Part shown: in pieces, positions 10,620 to 21,623 of the stretch
Numbering within the stretch: the first letter of the stretch is position 1
Layout of the letters: each line of letters opens with the position of its first letter
From: Paramarasmius palmivorus
Lineage: Eukaryota; Basidiomycota; Agaricomycetes; Agaricales; Marasmiaceae
Length of the DNA stretch: 64,000 nucleotides
NCBI GenBank assembly: GCA_037176845.1
Contig: JAYKXP010000027.1
Span: 124,001 to 188,000, forward strand
Direction of reading: 5' to 3'
The notes under the pieces: generated by a model
Databases searched by the model: none
Told to the model about the DNA's origin: nothing
The model's input: only the letters and a program-made list of their open reading frames with translations
Translations under genes and position numbers: made by a program

Positions 10620-12603
10620 GATACGGTGAAGGAGAGACTTGAACTATGGAAAATGAGTGAAAGATTTGAAGGTCTTTATAGCGAAGGGTCGAATGAAAAC
10701 GCTGCGCAGGAACGGTGATCCAAGGGAAATTGGCAAAGTGTAATGCCAGCTGCGGGCACAGGTCGAAGGCGAAGGCGAGGTTGCGTGACGTCGGGAGTGA
10801 GTCCGTGCTTACACCCCAACCCCCATCTAACATTTTCTCCCCTTGTCGCGCTCGCTTCTTTCTCTGCAAAATTCTCTTGGAGCGTCACACAGCAATACGG
10901 AAACTTCCTATGGACAGCCACTAGGTTCAACGATTATCTGGCTAATTATTGGGCTACAGGCTCTCCAGTAAGTCTACAAGAGCAACTTGAATAGTGATTC
11001 TTGATAATTCTATATCCAACACCAGAAAACTCTTTCAGATCGCTTCATGCATGCCTTACCGCCGTAGCCTTCGGAGGCTATACCAATCAATAATAACCTC
11101 GGGAGGTCGAGCCAAGTTCCTGTTTCTAAGCCTAAGCAAGAAAACTATGCTTGTATATGTCGACTACTAAGGGTTAGGAGCAAGGGAATAAATCACATGC
11201 TCTCTCATTGCCTAACGCTTTGCACTCACTCCGGAGTTGCGAAGAACGCAAGAAGAACGTTACCTTCAGTTCCAAGTAGTGGCAGCGTTTGCAACTTCAC
11301 CAGGGTCAAGAGCGGTAAGCACCACCTTCATGACACCTCTGAACACTGTCGTAATTCCAAACAGGTTTATTTTACCTCAGAAGCCTCAGAACAGATGTCT
11401 ACCTCCATCTTGGCCGCTCAAAACATGAACTGGAGCGGGTGATGTTACCCCTTGCACCCTCAAACTTAAACCAGTTCATCACGCCGTAAACCTCTCCGTG
11501 ACCAGCGGGATGTTATTGTTGGGTTACGAATCGTAGGACAATCCTGGTAAGTACTTAACGTTTGTATTGAATCATTTCTTACCGGACCATAGGACGACTT
11601 TCCCAAGATATACCCCACTCACAAATCAGAAATCTGCCGTACGACGAAGTTTCAGGACATTGTGTGAAAGGGTGTCTTGACGGGTATCAGGCAGCTGTGA
11701 GAGATGAGGCGTCCGGCTTGATTTCAGGGGGGCAGCAAGCATAGGTACCGAAAGGTGCTTTATCTCTCTTGATTCAGATTCATGCCCCATTTTTCTGACG
11801 ACGGCTTTGACAGATTGGTGGACATATCGGTATACAGAAAGAAGATAACGGCTGGCGACTCTGTGGTCACAGGACGATCAGGTACTTTTTTGAGGTCTCC
11901 AACCCTCGCCAGTACCATCCCCTACCAGCTTCCACTCGAAACTGAGGATCCTTGGTTATCGACGGTGTACCAGCCTTAGTGGCACAACCCATACGATAGA
12001 ACTTGCTAGCCTGCTATGTATTCAAGGCTAATAAAACCGCAAGGGACGTACAGGTACGCCTTTCTACCTAACAATAGTCGCTTGTTTGACCTTGGCCGCA
12101 ATAGCGAAATATCTCTATTCCCATAGAGAAGAACTCGAGGCGAGTATATTGGAACGCTGAAAATGTAGCGGGATACTGTGGGTTAGTGTTAGCGTATTGG
12201 TTCGTCACGACGACAGTGTCGATTCGGATTAGCCCTCCGATAATCCAAATTCTCGTACGCTGCCCTTTTCATCATAATGGATAGGTTTTTCTTAGCCTGG
12301 AGTAGTTTTTCCTGTGACACCCCCAAGCTGGAATAATATCGAGGATCTGACGGTGTGGTCATCTCAGTCAAAGTCACTCTACCTCTTCGTTCGATCGTAC
12401 ACTGTACAGACATGTTTCCAAAAGTCATACGCTCATTGTACCACGTTGGCCTCCAAACCCTCACTTCCCGAAAAAACACCGCTGTCAAAGTCTCTCAATG
12501 TCAGGCTCCAGAATTCTTGGCTGGTGACCGGTGGCCGGTGACCCCCACGAGCATTATCAGGCATTATCCTCATAAATAACTAGTTGAAACTTGTCGAGAT
12601 GTT
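10620..12603. other. intergenic stretch with no supported gene
   Basis: This 2-kb gap lies between the divergent MINDY and carboxylesterase genes and must hold both promoters. Scattered short frames, such as plus 11782-11979 and minus 12189-12488, show no motif and no exon partners. No TATA element is obvious next to either start codon. Confidence 0.5.
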
Positions 12604-14482
12604 ATGCTTTTCCTCGCGTCACTCTCTTTATCGCTTCTCGCTGTCCTCTCTACGGCGGCCGACTCAGAAGAATACATTGTCTCCACAGCATACACTTCGT
12701 ACCTCGGTATTCGCAATACGACATACACCAATTCAGTCGCATTTCTCGGAGTTCCTTACGCCGAACCCCCAATTGGCGCATTAAGATTTCGGGCACCCAA
12801 ACCTTTGAATTATACGCGTGTGAAGGAAGAAGATGCCGGAAAAGTACAGGAGGTGGTCGAGTACCCCACTTTTTGTGTACAGGCGAGTTGGGGACTGGGA
12901 GATGAAGGGGGTGCAGGGACGGAGGACTGCTTGAAGGTGAATATATGGAAGCCTGTTGGCGCGAAAGCTGGGGACAATCGTATGTAAACTGCATTTCTAT
13001 ATTTTCATATCTATGGACTCATTAGTTCGAACAGTACCGATTCTTTTTTACATTCACGGCGGGGGCTACGTATTTGGTAACCCTGAAGCGTATCCGTTCG
13101 ACCATTGGATCCACCAATCTCCTAATTTCGTTGTCGTGTCGGTGTACTATCGCCTCGCCGCTTTTGGATTCCTGCCTACGTCCGATCCAGAAGACCTGAA
13201 TGCTGGTCTTCTCGACCAAATCGAGGCCCTCAGATGGGTGAAGAGGAATATAGCAGCGTGGGGTGGAGATCCGGAGAAGGTGACAATCGTTGGGGAGAGT
13301 GCCGGTGGAAGCGCTGTCCAGTTACTCTTGACCGCAAGCTACGAAGAAAACGAGGAACCATTGTTCAGAGCAGCGATAGCTCAAAGCGTATGGAGAGTTC
13401 CGGTACCTAGGGTGGAGGATCAGTTGCCCCTGTACGAGTTTTTTGTGGGTCGGCTTGGATGTCAAGTGGACGATACGGACTGCTTAAGGAACGCAACCGT
13501 TGAGGATGTAGCTAGAGCACAGGATGCTGCTGTTCTAGGAAGCTTGTATGGTCTTGAACTTTCGTCCAGTAATCTCTGTCTGACGCAATGGACAGTGACG
13601 GCCCTTACAACACCTTCCACCCTGTTGTCGACGGACAAGTTATCACCGAGTATCCGACCAAAGTTCTACTTCAGGAGAGAGCGAAGAATGTCAGATTGAT
13701 TGTTGGGTGCGTTTCTGGTACCTATACGTTCTACGTTTTCGTGACCAACGAAGAATCTGATTAGCGCAACATCGAATGAGACCGATGTCTACGGAACCAA
13801 CTTGACCGAAACATTTTTGAGGACATGGCCTGCAATGGGGGTGAAGGATGTCGAAGATGTTTTGGCTGTGCGTCGTTTATATATACTTTGGTGGAGGTTG
13901 ACTCTGAAGAGGCGAACAGTTGTACCCAGAAGAAGACTTTGAGTCGGAGGACCAGAGATTCCAAGTTGCAACTGGGGAATCGTTGTTGTTATGCGCCGTT
14001 AGTTCCAAACTCATCATGCTAATGAATTATTAATTGGTAACTAACGATTCATACAGAGGGAGATCGTCGCCGAGAACCACTCCAATCTCGTCCCTGTTTG
14101 GGCTTATAGATACAACGAGCCGAATCCTACTCTCAATACCACAGTGGTAACCCATGCTGCTGAGATTTGGTGGATGCATCTGGGAGTCGGTGGAGGTTTC
14201 AATGGCACCGTAACATTCACACCTCTCACATCTGATCAGACTGCTTTCGCACAGGAGTTGATTGCGTACTGGATATCATTTGTGAGAGAAGGAGACCCCA
14301 ACGCTAGAAGACTACCTGGATCGCCCTTCTGGCCAGAATATCAGTCTAGTAGGGAGGTAGAAGAAAAAAAGAGGATTGTTCTACAGAAAAGCGGTGATGG
14401 AAGCCACACTGAGGATGAACCATGGGATGAGCTAGAAAGATGTAAAGTCATTGCTGGCAAGGCAGAGGTTATGCAGAACTAG
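12604..14482 (+). CDS. type-B carboxylesterase/lipase, secreted
   Basis: This is a secreted alpha/beta-hydrolase of the carboxylesterase type-B family, which hydrolyses ester bonds of lipids or other carboxyl esters. The N-terminus MLFLASLSLSLLAVLSTAA is a clear signal peptide. AFLGVPYAEPPIGALRFRAP is the usual family opening. EDCLKVNIWKP, the oxyanion-hole motif FYIHGGGYVFG and the nucleophile elbow TIVGESAGGSAV follow in order, and the likely catalytic histidine is in VVTHAAEIWWMH. Six exons join in frame by short introns, for example ..GDN/LRTVPILFYI and ..LCA/REIVAEHH. N-glycosylation sequons such as NTT and NLT fit secretion. The ATG at 12604 is preferred over an overlapping out-of-frame ATG at 12599. 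The enzyme looks complete; the substrate is unknown. Confidence 0.9.
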
Positions 14483-14628
14483 CTTTACTTAGTCCGGGAA
14501 TATCGGCCGAAATGAAATACCGCACCGTGACTAACCGACGTGACAACCGTGACGCAACGCGACGCGATTTGCAAAGTTTGCACATTGACACGGGTAACAG
14601 CTCTTAAAAACCTCAAACACAGAATCAA

Positions 14629-17600
14629 ATGCAAGAAGAGGGACATGACGAACCTAAAGCCAAAACGCAAACCGATGACCAAGAGGACGAGAGCGAATTA
14701 GAGGATGAGGAAGAGCTGGACGAGGATGGGTTCCCTCTCCTGGCAGAACCTTCGACAGATATCCTGGTGCGTCATCATCTTTGAGGTCATCTCACTCAAA
14801 TAACACAATGTAGACCGACCTAGAAGAAGCCCTGAGTGAAGATCTCGATTTTCAAGGGTCTTTTGCTTGTTCCAAGACATATCAGGATGCTCCGAATCCA
14901 ATATTGCATCTAGAAGGTGTCGGTACTGTTGGACTGCCTCTCAGCAAAAGCCAAGCGAGAACCGTTATCGAGCACTGCATTCGAGCACCCTTCGGTCAGG
15001 GCGAAAGAACGATCGTCGACACGGAAGTTAGAGATACCTGGGAAATGGACGCGTCCAAAGTTCAATTTAGGAACCCTGGTTGGGAATCATTCATGAAGCG
15101 TGTGGTAAAGGAGGTCTGTGAAGGGCTGGGTGTCAACATCGATGCAAGTAAACCGCGTTGCGAGTTGTATAAGCTGCTGATATATGAAACTGGCTCCCAG
15201 TGAGTTTTTTCCCGGTCCCCTCGCACCTGGACATGGCTCAACGATTTCTCAGTTTTCTTCCGCATGTAGAGTAAGTCAGTCTTTATATCTAGATAACTAG
15301 CAGCATGACTAATGCTGATTTCAAAGCACCGAAAAGACCAACGGAATGTTCGCTTCCATCATCGTCATTTTACCGACCGAGTTCACTGGAGGCGATGCAC
15401 ATCTCTCGCATGCCGGGCAGAAAGTCATTCTTAAGACCAGTCCCTCGAGCCTTACTAGCACAACCGTTATCTCATGGTATACAGACGTGATGCATGAAAT
15501 TGTGGGTTCTATCGAGCTTTCCTCTCCTTCAACCCCTGACCATCGATATAGAAACCCATCACCAGTGGCTATCGCATCGCCTTGTCGTTTAACCTCCTCC
15601 ACTCAACCAACTCGCTGCGCCCCGCTCTTTCCGCTAAAACTGAGGCCATTGAAAACCTACGGCACGTTCTCCTGTCGTGGAAACAGCAAAAGGGTAACAC
15701 ACTAGACAAGATCATATACGTCCTTGACCACAAGTATTCCAAAGCTAACTTGTCGGCAGGTGCTCTCAAAGGTCGAGATGCCCATCTCGTTGCTGTTCTC
15801 GACCGATTGGCAAAGCAACTAGGCTTTCATCTTGGGTTGGCCAACATCGAACGTCACGTTTATGGAGCTGCTTCACATAGCGGATATGGCCGTTGGGGGC
15901 GTTATGACGAGGATGAAGACGAGGATGAGAATGACATCGACATTGACGAGGTGATAGAAGAGTCTACGTCGGTTGGACCCCTAGTCGACTTAGATGGACA
16001 GGAGATCAGTTCCGACGTCGATTTCGACGAGGAAACGGAGACCATACCCGTTAATCTCTCAGAGTCTCTTGAAGAGGACGGATGGGACAAACAGGAATAC
16101 GAGGGCTACAAAGGAAATGTGAGTACTTCTGTATTATGATTAAATGTCCAACGTTCATTCACCCATAGTACGGTGATACCGTGGATCGATGTAGGTCTTT
16201 CATGCCTTTGAAACACCCACCTCCCAACCCAATCCACAGTCTACCGAAGATCAGCTCTTGTCATATGGCCCAAGTGGACACATCTCGGAGACGATGGTGG
16301 CGACAGACGCTCTTTGTACGCTCTGGAGGTGTTACGCGCGGTAGAAGGTTCGAAACCAACGACAGAGGAAGCATCCCTATTCGACTACGTTTGTAGGTCA
16401 GCTACGTATCTCCCGAGAGACTCAACTATGCAGACACTATGTCTCGTAGCCCGCAAATGGCGTAGCGCAAGTCGCTGGGTTCAAGCCATAGGCTCCTTTG
16501 CCGGCATCAAGCATTCTGATGTTTTTCTGGAGGAGACAGCAAAGGCAGTATCTGTTTTCGGGTTCACTAATATTAGTGCCGGGTGAGTAATGGCTCTGAC
16601 CTAGATAATATCAAGTCCGGCAGCTAACAATTTTGACAGGCTCAAAGCTATGGCACTACAGGACCGAAGCAATTCATCACGATTTGCGTCAATGGCGGTG
16701 CTTATAACCTGGGCCCACAGTTTGCGCTCAGAGGCAGCCAGGACGCAAGTGTTGGCCTTTGTTACTGAGCTGAAGAGCACGTTCTTAGATAATGTTCTAT
16801 CGCCAACCGCAGAAGAAATGGATCTGATTACTACAGAGACGATGCTGATGGGCGGATTACAACGTCTACTAAATCAGTATGTTTCATCTCCGAGCCTGGA
16901 ATCCAAGAAGACTGACGCGAAGTTTACCAGTATTCTGCCGCAGTTGAGGATCCTTGCGTCTACCGACACTTTAGAAGCGTATACGAAATTCATACTCGCC
17001 AATTCGACGGAGCTAGCTACTGACGAAGGGCAACGCGACCTATTGAAACAGATCATCGCTGACCTGCTCTCAGCTCAGCTCCTGAAACTAGACTTCTTCG
17101 AGCTCAGACAGACGTATAATCCGTCGACACGCAAGCAGGAAAATAAAATGGATCCTTCAATTGCGCTCAAGTTCATCACGCTGTGTTTGGATTGTAGGGA
17201 CATGGACATCGCTACTGCTGCGCTGGACCGCTTGGTCGATATGGGAGGTCAATCGCAAGAGACTGCCCATACTCGTGCGTCTGCAGTGCTCTTGCCATTG
17301 CTACCACTTCTCAACAAGGAGCTTAGCGCTCGATCGTCACGCCCTCAGCTACCGCTCAGTAAAATTAGCGAAGTGGCAATCCAGCTATCCCTTGCAAAAA
17401 TCGATGCCAAGGGCGGCTTCTTCACGCAAGAAGACGTTCAAATGTTAGTTAATGCAGCGTTTCTCGGGAATGATCAAAACGTTCTAGTGTCAACGTAAGC
17501 TCATTGGTTATATTCATCGTTTATTTACTCAATTAGGGAGCTGTGTAGAATTATACCAAAAATCAGAAGCGCTCCATGGACGAGCGAAGCAAATTGGAAG

Positions 17601-18610
17601 TCTTGCATGGAGGAGTTGCATGCTTATCGCCACCAAATCCCGGGCGTTGAGGTGAGAACTGTAGTCGCAGAAATGGCGCAGACATACGCCCATCGGCTGA
17701 AACTACCCGTCAACCATCAATCCTCACGCAAAGCCCTCAGCGATTCCATACATCCAACTTGCCAGGTTGTAGAGTTTTGCTCCACATCCGGAGGTGATGC
17801 GACTGTGGAGATTCTCTTGCATCGCCTGCTTCAGCTGCAAAGTACACAGCACGACTCCCAGTATATCTCTGGCTTTCTCCTGCCCCTTCTGCCGCACCTA
17901 TCCAAGCCTTCCCGAATCTCATGCACCGCCGAACCGCTGTCAACCTTTATCCGTAAATGCCTAAGCCTATGGGCGACCAAGGTGCTAGGTCCTAAACCAG
18001 ACGACAGAATTTTACGTCGCTCCCTCGAAAGACTTGACCAATGGACGTGTGCGACCGAAAATTGCAGGAAAGTCCGGCAATTTCTGAAGCATCAGCCCGA
18101 CTCTACTTTGACGCTACACGGAGTGGGCGCTCCGGTCAGGAAGCATGTCGAGATCGAGCTCAACAAATTTGCGGTCAATGTAACAACCTATGAGACTATA
18201 CGAACGTCGCCCCAAGGTCTAAAGGTATGGCCTTTGTATTGCAGGCATATGATTTTCTCTGATGTTGCGAATAGGTGACCAAAGCGACTTCGCTGTTCAA
18301 CTCTCAACAATGGCTGGCTGAACAGCAGCGGGGAATTAGTGTCCTCAAACAGATAGGTGGCGAGAACGAGCTGAAGCAGATATGGGGCAGTGCATATCCG
18401 TCATTCATGGCTAGACTGAGTGGCGGACCAGCTGTTCCGCCTTTCCAACCAGCTACTAGTGGCGCAACAAATCTCATTGCAGCGAGCCGCGCTGTTCAGC
18501 AAACAGCTCTTCCCGAGGGGGTTGCCACAATATTGGATGGACCCGCTGTACCATCGACCCCTGCCAAACGGAAGGCAGACGATGTGATAGATTTAACACT
18601 GAGCCCATAG
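14629..18610 (+). CDS. large 2OG-Fe(II) oxygenase-superfamily protein
   Basis: This multi-exon gene encodes a protein of well over 1,000 residues. A very acidic N-terminus (DDQEDESELEDEEELDEDGF) precedes a prolyl-4-hydroxylase-like 2-oxoglutarate/Fe(II) domain. The iron-binding HxD lies in FLPHVDTEKTNG, the distal histidine in WYTDVMHEI and the 2OG-binding arginine in SGYRIALSF, giving the complete HxD..H..R set. A second acidic stretch near 15905-15960 follows, then a long alpha-helical region of unknown fold. The C-terminus carries a basic PAKRKADD patch and VIDLT, a textbook SUMO-interaction motif just before the stop. Together these suggest a nuclear protein, but that is inference. The start at 14629 gives MQEEGHDEP, with the first intron after STDIL. 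It begins about 145 bp after the esterase on the same strand. The substrate is unknown; such fungal proteins are usually annotated only as oxygenases. Confidence 0.82.
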
Positions 18611-18712
18611 CATGCTCAAATACTTATTGTGTAAATGTACCGTTATACCACTAATAAAAAGGTCATTTCTGGCAAGAAAGCCAGAAAACAGTCGAATGCC
18701 AGGTCTACCGAA

Positions 18713-20629
18713 CTAAATGGAAAGCGGATAGCTGAAGACATCACTTGGGTCAACCAACTGCTTCAATGAGCTAAGCCTATCCCAGTGTGTCCCAAAATAT
18801 AGCCTTTCCCCTGGACATGCAGTGTTATAAACCGCTTTGTCAATATTCACGAACTAACTCACAATTGTCCAATCTATCATCAGGGTAGTTGATGTACGTC
18901 CTAAGACTTCCTCAGCGAGGTTCGGCATGCTAACATCCCAGGTAACTTACCCCCAGCCCCAATCTTCTGGCATTTGGGAAATAATGCTCGAAGCCATACC
19001 TAGGCAAAACGATGTGAGGGCCGAAGCGATAAACACTCGAAAACTCAGCGCTTACCATCGACAAAGGTAAACCCAGATTCAGGGTATGGAGGTTGAGCAG
19101 TAGATGACGACGCGTAAAGCTGGAAAGTGAATCTTGTGTTACGATGTACGAAGGCTGTTTCTTGGACAGGAACGGCAGTCACTGCAGAATTGCTACCACC
19201 GTAGACTTCCACCTCGACGAACCAACTCTACCGGTAGATATTTCAGACGACTACCGTAGTAAACAAAATGTCCACCACTCACGGTGCCAGAATCGAAGCC
19301 TTCATTCGCCAAGTACGTTATGAATGTCCTTGCCGCTTCTTCAGTGAGGGGTTCCTCCTCGGGGGCTAACACCGACTTGGCGTAAAAGGTATCCAAAGGG
19401 TCCGGGGCGGTACTTGTATTCAAGGCACCATAAAGTAGAACTTCAAGTCCTTCCAACCAGCTTCCGCTGTCGATGGATCGACTGCTTGGTTCCGGTAGAA
19501 CGTGAAGGTAAGGTGCAACTGTCTGGTTGAATGAAGCAAGTGGACCCCAATACCCGCCAAAGAATTCAACATTGAGCCGGCCTCGAGAAGATCCTCGAGT
19601 GAGTACGAGCTCGCCACCCAATTCTGAAGGAATCCCACTGTCGACGAAGGTCTGAAATGCGTATAAGGCATTCGTGGCGCCATCGATATCGAACGACCAA
19701 CTATAACGAAAGATAGTCGCAGAGGATGGGACGGGGAACGTCTTGAAGTTGAGGGAGGTGATAATTCCAAAGGAGGGAGCGGAGCCTCTAAGTCCCTAAT
19801 TCCACTGTGTCAATTCATCCAATCTTTCCAGAACAAGACCAGAATAACGTACCCAGAACAACTCTGGGCTCTCACTAGACGACGCAGTGACAATTGTACC
19901 ATTGGCTAAAACAGCTTCTACTGACTGAACTGCATCAAGATTCAAGCCCCACATCCTGGAAACAAAACCGAAGCCACCTCCGGCTTCATAAATGATAGTT
20001 CAGTGGATGCCACTGGAAATGAATTCGAGCCGCGCGCACCTGCGTGTCCTCCAACACCTACGTAGGAACACCTTCCGTGAGGTATAGCTCTCCCATACTC
20101 ATTCAAAGCCAGAGCAATATCTCCTAGTCTATTCCCTGGCTCGATCGTTGCTGTCTGTCCGTCTGAATCATACAAAATTCGCTTCAGTCTACTCAAATCC
20201 AGGACTAGGGATCCATCCTTTCCGCCCAGGCCGTTGGCGATATAGCTGTGCTACATACCATGAAAAAGGTCAGGCCAGGTACTGAACGTCCGAATGGAGC
20301 GCACTTACTCCACCACTTCGTGCAACTACTTTGAGATTATTTGCCGCTCCCGCTTTGACGGCTGCGGAAACTTGTTCGGAACACGTTGGATATGCAACAG
20401 CTGCAGGCCGAAAGATGTATCGCTGGTTGACTTGGGAGATCCCGGTTAGTCGGACAGACGAGCCCACTTAAGTCATAGAGCACGTACAAGCCTGACTAGC
20501 CGAATCATAACCTTCGTCGCCGGGAAATAGTGCGGATACGCCACCGTCCTTGAGGTCATCAGAGAGGGCGCCGAAAGCGAAGGGCAGTAATACTGAGAAC
20601 CGAAGAAAGGAGAAGAAGGCTTTGCCCAT
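18713..20629 (-). CDS. FAD-linked oxidase, berberine-bridge/glucooligosaccharide-oxidase type
   Basis: This is a secreted flavoprotein that oxidises sugars, alcohols or alkaloid-like compounds with oxygen. MGKAFFSFLRFSVLLPFAFGAL is a signal peptide. The FAD-binding domain follows: IFRPAAVAYPTCSEQVSAAV, ARSGGHSY once an intron is removed (the histidine that binds FAD covalently), then HGRCSYVGVGGHA, whose cysteine is the expected second covalent link. GGGFGFVSRMWG and ELFWGLRGSAPSFGI follow. The C-terminal part ends in the typical BBE segment ..YINYPDDRLDN..ERLYFGTHWDRLSSLKQLVDPSDVFSYP. Many short exons join without breaks, for example SGGHF/VEVYGGSNSAV and GWG/..YINYP. It is convergent with the oxygenase gene, with only about 100 bp between the two stop codons. 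It appears intact and probably bicovalently flavinylated. Confidence 0.87.
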
Positions 20630-21623
20630 GGCTAAATCCAAGGTGGTGATACTGACTAAAGCTTTATATCAGCTTTATATCCCAGAAAGTTTATGAAGAG
20701 TTTACCCAGGACATTACAAGAGTCAGACTGCTCGTGATCACAACATCAGGGTTACAAACGATGCCCAGACGGGATATAGATGATGAAGAGTGGAGCGCTC
20801 GGTGTCTTTTCGAGTTGAATACTTTGAGCGCTGAAACATGAAGAAAACTCACTAGCTTCAGAGGAGATACCGGGCTAAAGAGTAAAGTTTATTGAGTAAA
20901 CAGAGTGTCAAAGCATGGAAGATGTTGAGCGTACGGACCAGCCGGGGGTTTGTGGTACATACTGTGTGTCAACTGTACCAGAGCCAAGTCACCAGACTTC
21001 CAACCCATGCTAAGCAACCCCGGTGCAATCAGGTTCCGGGATAGTAAATCTTAGCGGCGCCGCATCAAGGTACGAGCCATATCGCATTCCAAGTGAGGAA
21101 TGGCACCAGATTCCCGTATGGCAGGCGCCAACTTTCACTTGCAGATCCGAAGTTTGAGCGATCTGGAATTCGGTAGAGAGTTGCACATACTATCTGTGGC
21201 TAGATGCGGGATAGCCAGTGTCATTGATCTATGAATGATTGAGGTATAGAAACTCAGCGTCCATTGCTATACATCCAATTAGCTCACCATGAATGCCGGA
21301 AACCCCCATACGGTTCAGAACGCCCCGAGTAAGGGAGAATTCGAGGGTATTTCAAGAAGATATATGACTCGACCGGTTCTTCTGCATGTGGGAAGCCAGC
21401 GCGAGAGGGAACCAAAGAAGCAGTACAAGAGCGAGAGGAGCAAGAGAGGAGCCCTTTTTTGAGGGCTTTTTCAAAATGAGCGTCTGCTTCGCTGACTAAT
21501 CAGAAAGCCGCTCTACCTGCGTTCTTGACCTCCTTGCATTCCATCCGGCAAGGCTAGGCCAGTTCTTCCTCAGGATCCTTCATACCCTTTCTCTAAGGAT
21601 CTGTGAGTAAGATTAGCTCGAAG
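20630..21623. other. intergenic stretch between divergent genes
   Basis: This roughly 1-kb region lies between the FAD oxidase and the phosphate transporter and carries both promoters. A purine-rich run (GAGA/AGAGG repeats) sits at about 21390-21455. I see no gene and no clear TATA box. Confidence 0.5.

Noticed and set aside
15905..15960. GATGAGGA-type simple repeat
   Set aside because: It is the coding sequence of an acidic stretch in the 2OG oxygenase.
20038..20200. Apparent truncation of the FAD oxidase after GVGGHAGARGS
   Set aside because: A short intron joins GGHA to GGGFGFVSRMWG, matching the family; the frame is intact.
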